Source of the DNA: Purshia tridentata
Taxonomy: Eukaryota; Streptophyta; Magnoliopsida; Rosales; Rosaceae
Direction: 5' to 3'
Assembly (NCBI GenBank): GCA_003254885.1
Contig: QANT01002677.1
Location: forward strand, 62,001 to 126,000
DNA length: 64,000 bases
Shown here: piece after piece, positions 51,361 through 63,200 of the stretch
How positions within the stretch are numbered: position 1 is the stretch's first letter
How the letters are laid out: each line of letters starts with the position of its first letter
Notes under the pieces: model-generated
What the model saw: only the letters and a program-made list of their open reading frames with translations
Told to the model about the DNA's origin: nothing
Database searches by the model: none
Made by a program: the position numbers and the translations under genes

Positions 51361-53418
51361 ATGGCGATATCTCCACAAGCATTCCCGCCAAGAAAACGTC
51401 GGCCGTCGGCGGGAGCCTTCATCTCTCCAAAGCTCTCCGATCAGACTCTCCTCCGCTCTCTCCTCCAGCTCTGCCAAGAAATCTCATCTCTAGAACCCAT
51501 CCGCTTCCTTCTCCGACGAGCCTCGCTTTCCATGATTCGCAAGTCCAAGCTTCTGGCCTTGATGTTCGAAGACCTCTCTCGCAACTCCGTCACCGTCACC
51601 ATCTTCTCCCCCTCCGCCCTCCTCTGCTTCCAAGAAATGTACATCCTCCTGCAGAGGATCCAAGCTCTCATCGAGGACTCCTCTCATGGAACCAAGATGT
51701 GGCTTCTCCTCCAGAACGAGTCCCTCGCCAACAGCTTCCACGAGCTCACCCTCGACCTCTCCACTCTACTCGACATTCTTCCGATCAAGGAGCTCCGCCT
51801 CAGCGACGACGTCGAAGAGCTCGTCGTCTTGCTCAGATCGCAGTGCTCGCGCAGCGCTGAAGCGTTCGTGGATCCGACCGACGACGCTCTCCGCCTCGAG
51901 ATCTGCTCCATGCTCGAACGCCTCAAGAAGGAAATCGTTCCCGACCATTACAAGCTCTCTGAGATTTTCTCAAAATTAGGAATTTCTGATTCTTCAAGTT
52001 GCAGAGAAGAGCTCGAGAGTCTGCAAGAAGAATTCCAGAACCAACCCGACGAGAAATCCAAATCGCAACTCATCGCTCTCGTCGGACTCGTTCGCTACGC
52101 TAAGTGCGTTCTCTTCGGCGCTTCCACGCCGACCTCCGATCTAATCCGCCTGAAATCTTCGTCGGAGTTGTCTTATCCAGTGGATTTCCGGTGTCCGATT
52201 AGTTTAGAGCTGATGCGGGACCCAGTAGCTGTGGCGACGGGACAGACGTACGATCGGGAGTCAATCAAACTGTGGATCGAAACGGGACACAACACGTGTC
52301 CCAAGACAGGTCAGACCCTGGCCCACACGGAGCTCATTCCCAACCGTGCTTTGAAAAATCTAATCGCCATGTGGTGCCGTGAGGAGAGAATCCCTTTCGA
52401 GACTTCTGAGAATAAAGATAGAGTCAACGCCGTCAAAAAGAACAAGGCGGCTCTACAAGCCACACGTATGACGGCGTCGTTTTTGATTAGTAAATTGTCG
52501 TTGTTGACAGTGGCTCAGTCAATGGAGGCTGCCACCGCCCTCGTCTACGAGCTTCGCACTCTCGCCAAGACAGACTCCGACTGCCGCGCCTGCATTGCCG
52601 AAGCTGGAGCTATTCCTCTGCTCGTACGCTACTTAGGTTCGGACGTCAGTCAGGACCACCCGAACCTTCAGCTACACGCCGTGACGACGATTTTAAACCT
52701 CTCCATTCTCGAAGCGAACAAAACAAGAATCATGGAGACGGACGGCGCCTTAAATGGTGTGATCGAGGTGCTCCGTTCGGGTGCCACGTGGGAGGCGAAA
52801 GGGAACGCAGCGGCTACGGTGTTTAGCTTATCGGGTGTGCAGGCATATAGAAAGAGATTGGGGAGGAAGCCACGTGTGATCAAGGGGTTGGTGGAGTTGG
52901 CAAATGAAGGGCCTGGGTGTTCCAAAAGGGACGCATTGGTGGCGATATTAAATTTGGCGGGAGAGAGAGAGACAGTTGCGAAGTTGGTTGAGGGTGGGGT
53001 GGTGGAGATGATCGTAGAAGTGATGGAAGGGTTACCGGAAGAGGCGGTGACTATCTTAGAAGTGGTGGTTAGAAGCGGCGGGCTGGTGGCGATCGCGGCG
53101 GCGTATGGGGCAATTAGGAAGTTGGGTGGGGTGTTGAGGGAAGGGTCGGATAGGGCGAGGGAGAGCGCGGCAGCGACGTTGGTGACGATTTGTAGGAAGG
53201 GAGGGTCGGAGATGGTAGCGGAGTTGGCGTCGATACCAGGGATTGAGAGGGTGATATGGGAATTGATGGGGGTGGGAACGGTGAGAGCGAGAAGGAAAGC
53301 AGCTTCGTTGTTAAGGGTGCTCAGAAGATGGGCAGCGGGTTTGGATAGTAGTGTGGCGGTGGAGGGGTATTCCACCATTGTCAGCTCATCGACAACCACA
53401 ATCGCGGTGCCCGGCTAA
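51361..53418 (+). CDS. PUB16: U-box / armadillo E3 ubiquitin ligase, PUB16-like
   Basis: Intronless, 685 residues. A U-box N-terminal domain (about 30-260, helical, with LLRSLLQLCQEISSLEP and LRLSDDVEELVVLL) precedes the U-box at about 275-348. The latter reads FRCPISLELMRDPVAVATG, TYDRESIKLWI and NTCPKTGQTL, and ends in NRALKNLIAMWC. Armadillo repeats fill about 390-660, with ACIAEAGAIPLLVRYL, AVTTILNLSILEANKTRI and a conserved DGALNGVIEVLRSGATWEAK. The C-terminal tail is Ser/Thr-rich. The protein should transfer ubiquitin from an E2 to targets held by the ARM repeats, in the cytosol or nucleus. From memory it matches Arabidopsis PUB16 (AT5G01830) along its length better than the defence ligase PUB17. 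Targets are unknown. The coding sequence is GC-rich at the 5' end, so long antisense frames appear and should be ignored. Start: first ATG, MAISPQAFPPRKRRPSAGAF, as in PUB16. Confidence 0.95.
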   Translation: MAISPQAFPPRKRRPSAGAFISPKLSDQTLLRSLLQLCQEISSLEPIRFLLRRASLSMIRKSKLLALMFEDLSRNSVTVTIFSPSALLCFQEMYILLQRIQALIEDSSHGTKMWLLLQNESLANSFHELTLDLSTLLDILPIKELRLSDDVEELVVLLRSQCSRSAEAFVDPTDDALRLEICSMLERLKKEIVPDHYKLSEIFSKLGISDSSSCREELESLQEEFQNQPDEKSKSQLIALVGLVRYAKCVLFGASTPTSDLIRLKSSSELSYPVDFRCPISLELMRDPVAVATGQTYDRESIKLWIETGHNTCPKTGQTLAHTELIPNRALKNLIAMWCREERIPFETSENKDRVNAVKKNKAALQATRMTASFLISKLSLLTVAQSMEAATALVYELRTLAKTDSDCRACIAEAGAIPLLVRYLGSDVSQDHPNLQLHAVTTILNLSILEANKTRIMETDGALNGVIEVLRSGATWEAKGNAAATVFSLSGVQAYRKRLGRKPRVIKGLVELANEGPGCSKRDALVAILNLAGERETVAKLVEGGVVEMIVEVMEGLPEEAVTILEVVVRSGGLVAIAAAYGAIRKLGGVLREGSDRARESAAATLVTICRKGGSEMVAELASIPGIERVIWELMGVGTVRARRKAASLLRVLRRWAAGLDSSVAVEGYSTIVSSSTTTIAVPG

Positions 53419-55984
53419 GTTTCGATGAATTTGTAAACTGTTTATAGTAATCGTTCTTTCAAATTGTTGTATGAAAGATAGATGAAAAAACTCAATTCAT
53501 TCTTTATTTTTTTCTTCCATTTGATATTAAATTCTTTTGTTCACCATGTTATTCTTTGTCGTGCATTTCCTTTACGAAGTAGAAGACGAATGAACTAGTG
53601 AGAAGGCACGCAAGGCCAGCTTAATTTGCTCTTTTGTACATGTACAGTGGGGTTAAAGTGGTTTGTAATAGATGATGAACATGACCATTGTCCATTGACC
53701 AAAGAGATATAAGGTGACCCATTAAAATCTCATTGACTATGTTGCAATTAAAATCTCTCATACAATCCAACAGATTCTTGCTTATTTCCATTAAAGTTTC
53801 GCTGTTCAGCGAGACATTCCTTTTGATCTAAGAACCAAAATGGTCAGAGTCGGAGAAGCCAATGAGGGAAAATTGTAAAGGAACCCCTTTGCCTGTTTTC
53901 TACATATGACAAGTCTTACAAAGCGAACAATAATGATTCAACAGGTGGTGTAGAAAGCAAACAATGTGTTCTTCTGGAATTTTTCTCTGATTAGTTGTGC
54001 TCAGCCCAAGTCCAAACTCGGGCCGCTTCATTTTTCAGCTTTATTTGGGGCTGTGAACTGTCAAGTTTAATGGGCTTTTGTCGTAATTTTACCACCGAAT
54101 TGACGACAACGATGGGCGGCTAAATTGGACCCAAGACTAGGCTGTCTTAGCCATACTGCATTTGCTGGACCAACATTCCCTAAGCAAACCCTTCACTATA
54201 AATATACTCGAAGATAATACATTTAACACAATATATATTGCCTGGAGTTTAATTCCTGGTCCTCCCCTCACATACAACAGTTGTCATAAACTACTACATG
54301 TCCTAAGAAGGACAAAATTCCAGTCGGTCCCCGCCTCACTTCTTATAGAAATCCAACACATACTCATCCACTTCGCTGTTGGTAGTTTGGTCCTTTTGCT
54401 CTCAGACCCCCCTCAGAAAGGGGACCATTTGACCAGATTTTATAGGACTCAATGTGAAGCAAGCCCATGGCATTATGCACTCTCTGCAGCCTTACAAAAA
54501 TGTCCCATACATGCAGTGGTGGTCGACTGTTCCTCTTCAGGAATTGGCCACCAAGCAAAGCATGGTGGGCGTGAACGTCCTGCCCTCTGCTCTCTGCTCT
54601 CTGCTCTCTGCTCTCTGCTTTAATGTGTAGTGTTGGTCTGCATTTGTACATTTCTTGACTAAGCTAAATATGGCATACCACTACATAACACCGAAAAATT
54701 ACCCAACGCGTTTGGACATAAACATCGTTATCATGAATCATGGGTCACCTTTAGATTGATGTTTGGCATTAAGAAAATGAAAGGTAAAGCATCCAACATC
54801 ACGCAAGACATAGTTCTGCTACTTTGTCATCCCAATCCTCTCTTCAAACCCATTTGATCTTCATGATTGCTTAGCCAGAGCCTAAATTATCCATCTGCTC
54901 TTGGATTGAACATCACCTTTTGACTTTTGAGTTTCAACTTTGTGGAGGATTTTTTTGTCTTTTGGGCTGCTGGGCTTTCTATTGGGGTTGGATTTGGATG
55001 ATGGAACACACATGGGCCGTTTTTCCCCATTAAAGCCCAAGAAGAGCAACAACATCTGAAAACAAAGCACCAAGCAAGAAAACATGGAGTATATATAATA
55101 TAATGGGAACAGAGACAGGTGATTATGCAATCTACGTTGATGGGCCACTCAAAGTTTTCTATCTTGGTGTTGGAGGTAAATATAATAATGCTGAGTCACA
55201 AGGCAAAAAGATTCTTTATAAGCTTTCTGTCTTTTTGCTCTTTATAAAAAAAAATCCCCTGAATTTGATTGGCAATAATAAAAAAGTTGGACATATACAT
55301 ATACAGCTGCTTGATATGAGTTGAGTGAGTTGATGCCATTGTAGGACAAAACTGTATATTTTGTGTTTGTTGGTTGTGGAGGTAAATCTTATAAAGTTTC
55401 CCAAGGGTGCTCATTCAAACATAGAAGCTGTCTTTTGAGGTATTATGTGATTATGTGATATTGTAGAGGCCAAGGAAATCACATTGGGTCCCCTTTGGTT
55501 TAGGGGGATGCCCTGCATCTGCATGCAAGCCACTTTGACAAAACGGTTGGGAATTGGATCCAATATGGAAGATCCTGATAAGCCGTACTACGATAACTGA
55601 GAGAGAAAAACCCCCAGTCACGATAAATAACACACAGTCTGTCACAGTGCCTAGACTTCAATTAGAGAATCATTTACAGGAGGGCAGTTAAAAAGTAGAC
55701 AAATTAGTAATCATCATTAAGATAACAAAATTTGTTTTTGGGTTAGTGATTAGGATGGCAACTTACCAACCTGGCCCCAATTCCCTTTCCTTTATACCAA
55801 CCTTTTCCTCTAGCTCATACCCTTACCCCCAAATTTCCAAAAGCCTACCCTTTATTTATCTGTCTTCAACGAGCACTCCAAAAAGGAGAGAGAGAGTGAG
55901 TGCTAAAGCCATCTATTACTTCTTTCTTTCTTTCTTTCTTTCACACATTACAGAGAAAGAGAGAAACAGAGGTGGTGTCTGGTT
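53419..55984. other. Interval between the PUB16-like and OVATE genes
   Basis: The PUB16-like 3' UTR comes first, then DNA without a clear gene. A minus-strand frame ending at 54882 could encode a short hydrophobic-start peptide (see findings) but has no recognised family. A 7-bp tandem repeat lies at 54583-54619. The OVATE leader is CT-rich with (TTTC)n at about 55920-55942. Confidence 0.5.
54583..54619. repeat. TCTCTGC heptamer repeat, about 5 copies
   Basis: Consecutive CTCTGCT/TCTCTGC units without interruption; a minisatellite-like slip repeat. Confidence 0.85.
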
Positions 55985-57208
55985 ATGGGTAACTACAAGT
56001 TTAGTTTATCAGATATGATGCCCTATTCCTGGTTTTACAAGCTCAAGGACATGGGCAAGCCCAGAAAGAAGACCACCTCTCATTCCAAGAAGAAAAAGCA
56101 ACCCGCATTTGCTTCTTCAACATGTACCCAACCATCAAAACCAAAGCAATTAGTACCCCACCAACACCACCATCAGTGTCTTCATTCTAGAAAATCTTAT
56201 TACTTCACAAGAGAGCTCGGTACCCCAGGTGAAAAATTCAGCAACTCCTCCCCCACAGACCCAAAAGCCTCAAACACCACCCTATTCCATGACCCACCAA
56301 GAAAATCTTCCAAACAGAAATTAGTCCAGAAAAGAATTAACACCAGGTCCTCTGTTCCTAACCCTGCTGTCACTTCCTCTGTTTCGGCCGGTTGTAGCTG
56401 CCGCGCAACCATTGAATCCGTTTGGGCCAAATCGGACTGCCCGCCGGAGTACTCGTCTTTGTCTTCTTCAGGTTTTGATACCTCCCCAGAACCACCAGAG
56501 CTTCATGATGAGCCTGAATTCAGGTGCGACCGTGTCCTTGCGACTGAAACATTTGATGGTATGGTTTCACTGTCTACCTCTACTTGTGTCGATTCTAATG
56601 AGAAGGACATCGTTATCGACGTGGATAAGGCGTCTCTGAGTAGGAAATTGGATATCCCAGATGGGTTAGATTCGTTTTCCGAGCTTGAACTTGCTCCAAT
56701 TATAACCAAGCTACCCAAATTCAGTGACATGGTGAGCAATGTGAAGAAGAAGAAAGAGGCCAACAAGGAGCCAAGCAGGCAGAGAAGAAGCTCTGGTAAA
56801 GTTCCGGACAGAAATGCAGATGGGTCTCTCAAAGAACAACAAAGAACCAGCACTGTTAGAAGAATTTCATCGAGTTCTACATCTCCAGGAGTCAGGCTTC
56901 GGCTTAATTCTCCAAGAATTGCAAGCAGAAGGCTTAATCAGGGCCATGGAAGAAGGAGTGTGTCTTCATCTTCATCAAAGAAGAGCCTCTCTGATAGCTT
57001 TGCAATTGTGAAGTCCTCGTTTGATCCTCAGAGGGATTTCAGGGAGTCAATGGTGGAGATGATTATGGAGAACAACATCAAGGCATCAAAGGACTTGGAA
57101 GATCTTCTTGCATGTTATCTTTCATTGAACTCAGATGAATACCATGAGCTCATTATCAAGGTGTTCAAGCAAATCTGGTTTGATCTCACTGACATCCAGT
57201 CCAAGTAA
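55985..57208 (+). CDS. OVATE family protein, OFP1-like transcriptional repressor
   Basis: Intronless, 407 residues. The N-terminus [20 protein letters not shown] is the motif typical of the OFP1/OFP2/OFP4 branch. It is followed by a basic stretch ([15 protein letters not shown]) fit for nuclear import, then a long Ser-rich disordered middle. Next come a region with [15 protein letters not shown] and the [13 protein letters not shown] segment. The OVATE domain (DUF623) occupies about 339-402: [18 protein letters not shown], then [20 protein letters not shown] and [12 protein letters not shown]. OFPs repress transcription and bind TALE homeodomain proteins; they affect organ and fruit shape, cell elongation and secondary wall growth. 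Start: first ATG of the frame, giving the conserved opening. It is longer than Arabidopsis OFP1, mostly in the disordered middle. I am sure of the family and fairly sure of the branch. Confidence 0.95.
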   Translation: MGNYKFSLSDMMPYSWFYKLKDMGKPRKKTTSHSKKKKQPAFASSTCTQPSKPKQLVPHQHHHQCLHSRKSYYFTRELGTPGEKFSNSSPTDPKASNTTLFHDPPRKSSKQKLVQKRINTRSSVPNPAVTSSVSAGCSCRATIESVWAKSDCPPEYSSLSSSGFDTSPEPPELHDEPEFRCDRVLATETFDGMVSLSTSTCVDSNEKDIVIDVDKASLSRKLDIPDGLDSFSELELAPIITKLPKFSDMVSNVKKKKEANKEPSRQRRSSGKVPDRNADGSLKEQQRTSTVRRISSSSTSPGVRLRLNSPRIASRRLNQGHGRRSVSSSSSKKSLSDSFAIVKSSFDPQRDFRESMVEMIMENNIKASKDLEDLLACYLSLNSDEYHELIIKVFKQIWFDLTDIQSK

Positions 57209-60200
57209 TTAAAACTTTCCCCAAAACTGAACTGTATATCTTTGTCTGTTTCTAATAAATCTTCTTACTACATGTTATTTTAGTTGAGTACAGTCCAAAC
57301 ATGCATGCAGAAGTTCCAATTTCCAATCTTTAGAAGACAATCAACTTGCTATCAAAATGTTATTGCTGGGATTTTATTGCAATTAGAAAAAAAAAGATGT
57401 GTATCTTAGCAAAATTTAGTTATGTTCACAAGATACTAATTTATGGAGAAATTGTTCCCATCTGTTCAGACTTCAGACCATGTGGTTATTGACATGTAAC
57501 CTTGACAAGGTAAGTTTCTTGTCTTTCTGTAACTGAAATTTCAAATGGGGTTTTGTCCATGTTATGTTAAAGTTAGTGACAATCTTCTGAAGACAAAATG
57601 ATAAAAAGGGTGTGTGACTGTTGTAATCTTGTGTTGTGGTTATGTTATGTCTTCATCCCACAGAAAGCAAAAGGGCATAGTTTTTGGTATCTGAATTCGA
57701 GTATTTTCATGGACCCGACCAATTTAGGTATGATATTAGAAACTATACACAAAAATTTATTACTGAGGAGTGAGGACCCCATCCCCATGTAGGAAAGATC
57801 ACTGACAGCTTATCCCATCAAATACACTTTGAGGACAAAATTCATGTTTTCAAGTCTTTCTTCCCCAAAAATTCAAAGGGTCTCCTTCTGGCACCTTGTT
57901 CTTCAGCCTTCAGACTCTGCCTCGATTTCTGGAAAGAGAGGAAAGCTAGAAGTTCAGTTAGCTTCAGAGGTGACTGTAGAGCCAAACATCATTTAAAAAC
58001 TAAAAAGAATTTTGTTAACATTAAAAAGGGATTGTGAGATTAAAATTTGCTGGGACTAGCTATTGCAAAAGCTTTGTTATAGAGCCTAGATCGACCCTAT
58101 GTGAACTGTTGAACTTTAATTTTTCAAAAAGTAAAAGTTACTTCGAATATTTCAAAAGCAATGTAACCTTTCAATCCTTGGATACAGGGCAATTTATTAA
58201 AAGAGAATCATGCAGGGCTATCAAAGAGGATTTCATGTTTGGTTAATAAATATGGACCTGACTGAATGATTTCGTAAAAGACATAACTATTGGTGAGCTT
58301 GCTGTGTGTATGTTTTTTTTTTATATGATTTGGGACCTGCAGTTTGTGCAAGACTTTTATCCAATCCATGAAAAGAAAGCACCACAACTAGTGTAGTGTC
58401 TTTCTGGGACAATGAGTTTCAAGCTTCACACACTTGCCATGAGAAAAAAGCAAAGCAGAGCATGCATTATCTTAATGAAATTTATTCATACAAGTCCCTA
58501 CCTTTCCGGTTTCAATTTATTTATGTAACAAGACTTTAGTTAAGATTTTGCTTATTCTCCATTGACTTTTGAATTTTTCAATTGGAATCACGAAAAAGCT
58601 TTACTATTTGCTATGACTATTAACCCCTAATTATCACAAATCTCCAAACAAAACCTTCTTACACGCATTGCACTATTAAATTGGACTATTGTTAGCCTTA
58701 GGTTACAGAAACCCAAACTCTTCGTTTTTACAGATCACCAAGAAAATGGCAAGTAGTCCAGAAAGGCCTAGTCTTTGTTCCCTCCTCAGTTCAAGATCTA
58801 AAAGAGCTCCATATATAATAACTTCTTTTGGGGTTAGCATTAAAAATTGAATGCGAGACAAAGACCATAACAGTATATTGGCATGGTAAAAGTTGGATGT
58901 AACTATTAACCCACCAAAACTTTAGCTACAGCTAGCTACGTCGCCTAGCTATTTATTTTTAGACTAAGACATGTAAGATAGAAAATTGTCGAAAGAGTCA
59001 ACAAAACACACCGGCACCACTGTTGAAATTCTGCAACCACAAATGTATTTTATTTGGATCACATACTAACCAGAAAAGAACAACAAAACATTATGTATAT
59101 TTCATTTTGTACATACTACATACATAGTCAACATATATGTCATGAATAGGATAAAATATGTACTAGCTTGTAAGTTGTAACTACTTTGTTTGATATCGCA
59201 TCAAAACAACAAAAAACAAACAATTAAAGGGCGTGATGCATGCATCTGTTACTATCGACCTCCCACCCTTTTGCAAATAATAAATATTGTATAAAGATTG
59301 CAACTAAAAAACAAAAACTATTTGTACATGGAGTGTACGGGTGGGTTTTTTAACCAAACTTACCCACACCGGAATCAACCGACACCGAAGAAGTCAGCAA
59401 CTGACTTTGTTGGTGGCGGTGTTGAAGCTAAATCTGATCATATATTCTGCCGATGTTGGATCGGTGGTCGATCACGGCAAATTGATACGATTACCTAATA
59501 AAGTGTGTCAAACTATTTTATAGACATTTAAACTATTTGTACATGGAGTGTACCCCGTTAATTATAATGTTACACGTAAGTCTTATTTCGTACTTCAAAT
59601 TAAATTTGATATATTAAAGAATTAGATTTAATATGTATTTAAGAAAAAAGTTTTTAACTTTGGAGGAGGAAGAAAATGAACTAATTCTAAGAGGTTGATA
59701 TCTAACATATATCCCCTCAAATCTTTAAAAAATGGTGAAATATATATATTGGTGAAGATAAGTTTTTGATGTGAACCCCTTATAATTAATTCATTTTCTT
59801 CTTGAAAGTCTTTAGAAGATTCATACTAAATTTGATAAATAAAAGTGAAATTCATTTCCTTGATTAAAAAAATCAGAATTGTTGTTTCCATGAATGGCCT
59901 AAAATGTAGAATAATATACGAGCACGTTACGCTTTCAATCTTGAGCCAACCCCACAAGCCGAAATATAAGGTATGGCCGGCTCATGGGAAATTATTATGA
60001 TTATGAATATGAATAGAGAATGATTGTGAAATGGTTCAACGATGGATCAGTGATCAGTGGAGGACTGGACGGCTGAGATTAATTGTTGGCAGGGGGTGTC
60101 GGCGAGCCGCAAGGGGAAGACAGTCAAAGAACAGGAACTGAGGAAAGAGTCGATGACGTATACGGTATACAATCAGCACAACAATATCCGTAGATTCTGG

Positions 60201-63200
60201 GTTTGTGTAGATTTCTGTGTCGTCGACTCGACCCGTCGCAATTTTCATGTTATGAGTTTTATGTAAGAGCAGCTAGCTGAGCCTCTGAGCTATATATTCG
60301 TCGTAGACAGCCCTCAGGCCTCACTCACCTACTTTATTACTCATTTGGTGATTGCAAGGCACAACAACAATCATAGGGGCTAGTAATCTACCACCTTATA
60401 AATATAACATTTTTTCAATTATTAACAAATCATAGGGGCTGCCACGTGTGCATGACTACTGCCTTATCTAATTTGTTGCATGCCATTCTTTCCCATACAT
60501 TTTCTTGTTTTTTTGTTTTTGTTTTCTTATATATATATTTTATTAGTGGACAGTCAAATTACGGGTACGATATGCTAGTATGTGACTTATTTCTTATAAA
60601 ATTTACAATTTTAAAATAAATGAAACACACAGTACCGTAAGATTAAACACATAGTGTCGGTTAAAATAGTATTTGTGGCAATACCATGTTATAATATAAT
60701 AAATATAATTAGGGCACTCTAGCATTACTCTATTCCATATTATTATACCAAAAAACATAAATAAGTATATTCAATATTGAAAATGTTAAACATACCTTAA
60801 ATTAATTGTGTGAATAAATATAATGTGATGAGCCTTTCTATGAATTATTAATTAATTTTAGATCCAATACTCAAATTTTGAAACATGACATGAGCCCTAA
60901 CAGCTTAAGAGTAAAAGTAACAAGAAGAATCCTAAAATACTAAAATTCCCAAACATAGAAGTCAAAGATGAAAAAACATTATAACTGAATCGAAAATGGA
61001 TGGACAACTCTCAGCAGAATCAGAAACTAGTAACAAAATCCAGACAAATATTCGCTTATCCGAATGTGTTTGAACTCGACCCAGTGAAAGAGGTTAACAA
61101 ATAAAAAAGAAAATTGGTTGTCATTAAAATGTTATGAATGGGTTAAGCCGACACATTAAAAGAGGACATGGTTGAACACATGATCATTGGATCAGTTCAT
61201 GATTCATGAAAGCATAAGGATCATTGACGGGTCAATCGATGAGGTTGATTTATCGACATAATTTGTGACTAATGATGGATCATTCCTAGCTACGGTACAA
61301 GCATTTGATGAGAGACCTAACACGCTAGACTTTTCCGTATTTGGTAGAGCCCTCAAAAACAAAAAATTGAGTAACAAACTTATTGATACCTACCTAACGT
61401 TAATTATTTGAGGATCGTTAACTCGATCACTTATGCACACGTACGTACGTACGTAGCCCAAGGAAGAGAAGAAATTATTTGGTCCTTGTTACCATTTATT
61501 TTTTTATGATAAGACAAATGCACGCACGTGTAGAAGGAGACAGCAAATCTTTTGAGAAATTTATGAGTACATATTGTAGCTGACTATAAGCTCTCATGTG
61601 CGTGCGCATGTCTTTTCTACTGTCTTTTGTGTTGTAATGTAGTCCCAAATTTCAACTCACTGTGGTTAGCTTTTTACCATCTCCACCACCATGTTGCCCA
61701 AGGAAACAGACGAAAACGACATTTGGGCTCAACATCTGGGCACGTCATAATAATCAGCAACACAGAAGAGGCAGCAGTTGAATCTAAATGGGTGTGTAGG
61801 TGGTGAATTAATGTGATTTCCTACGGCCATATATATATATATATTCAGCATTGTATTTGTATGTACTACTTTGGGAATTATTTCATGATTTTGGATCTTG
61901 GGGGGGTCTTGTAAAGTCTTGTTTGGAGTGATCATTCACAATAGTTTTATATGCTTCCACTTGTCGGTGCTCATCTTTGCTTTCAGGGACATGGAAAAGG
62001 GGTTTGTGTGGCATCAATGTAATGTTACACATTACATCAACGTACGGTCGACAATTACTCGTTTTTGAACAACTCCAAAAGCATGCAAGTCTAATTATAA
62101 TGTGGCTCAGCCTATTATAATAAGCCAATTCTTAACCTAATAATTTTGAACCTAATATTGCACTATTCCAGTGCACTTTTATGTTAATTTTCCTTTTGGG
62201 TTTAGTAAAAGCTGCATAATCCTCTTATACATTGAATGCTAGGACTGTTCCTATATTATACAAGGAGGAACAGAAATATTTCATTTTCAATTAAGACAGC
62301 GATCACATGTTTGTTAGAGGGAATCGATCAGAGCATGCATAATTTGTTATAAAGGAGAAAAAATGGGCCCCCAATTAATTGGTTAATTTACTTAATACGG
62401 GTAGAGCACTTTAGTCAAGATCGATCAAACTTCTGATTAGTTGATGAAGATTGGTGAATTAATATTTGAAATGATTGAAAAGAATTCAACAACCACAATT
62501 AGTGTAGGGATTATAGTTAGATTCGCTGCTTTACCCGTAATACTAGGTACTTGATGTTTACATTCAACCTAATTAATTCTGGACTCAGAAAAATCTTTTG
62601 TCATATGGGGTCGCTAATGCTGACATCTCAACCAAACAAAATCTAATATGCTATTTGCTATTGCGATTTGTCTGGAAATAAACATTAATCAAGTAACTGT
62701 AAGAGTAACGTGACACATACTATCATGATTCATGACAAACGAAGCTTCACTCTTATTAGTTTTTTTTTTGGCCTCTCACTTTTTTTTTCTTTATTCAACC
62801 CAATAAGTATATCATTCAATCAAGAATCTTTGGGTAAGAAAATATATCCAACTCATGTAATGTTGTTTTCGTAGCTTCCAAAATGCACAATCATGAAAAA
62901 TGGATCATGGGATTCTTTGTATCAGTCCTTTAAAGTGTGAAACGATGGGCCGCACTTCCATTCACATTATCATGGGCCTCATGTGAACTATTTCGGAATT
63001 TTCAAACATCAACCCTAATTTATTTTTGGCCCATGATTGGACTCCACGATCGTCTATTGAACAAGTGATTTGATCGTCTATTTGTTGCATTTGCTGAAGA
63101 AGATGAGACAGATATAATGGATGCTATAGTTTTCCATTGAAATTTTGCACTTGGTGCAGCAAACGACATAATACTGATAGTTGAGCTTACCAATTTTTGC

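Noticed and set aside
51354-51860. 168-codon frame overlapping the start of the PUB16-like gene
   Set aside because: Another frame of the same GC-rich exon; Arg/Pro/His-rich with no family, while the PUB16 frame is full length.
52668-53399. 243-codon frame antisense to the PUB16-like gene
   Set aside because: Shadow of the GC-rich coding strand; repetitive Ala/Ser/Thr content and no domain.
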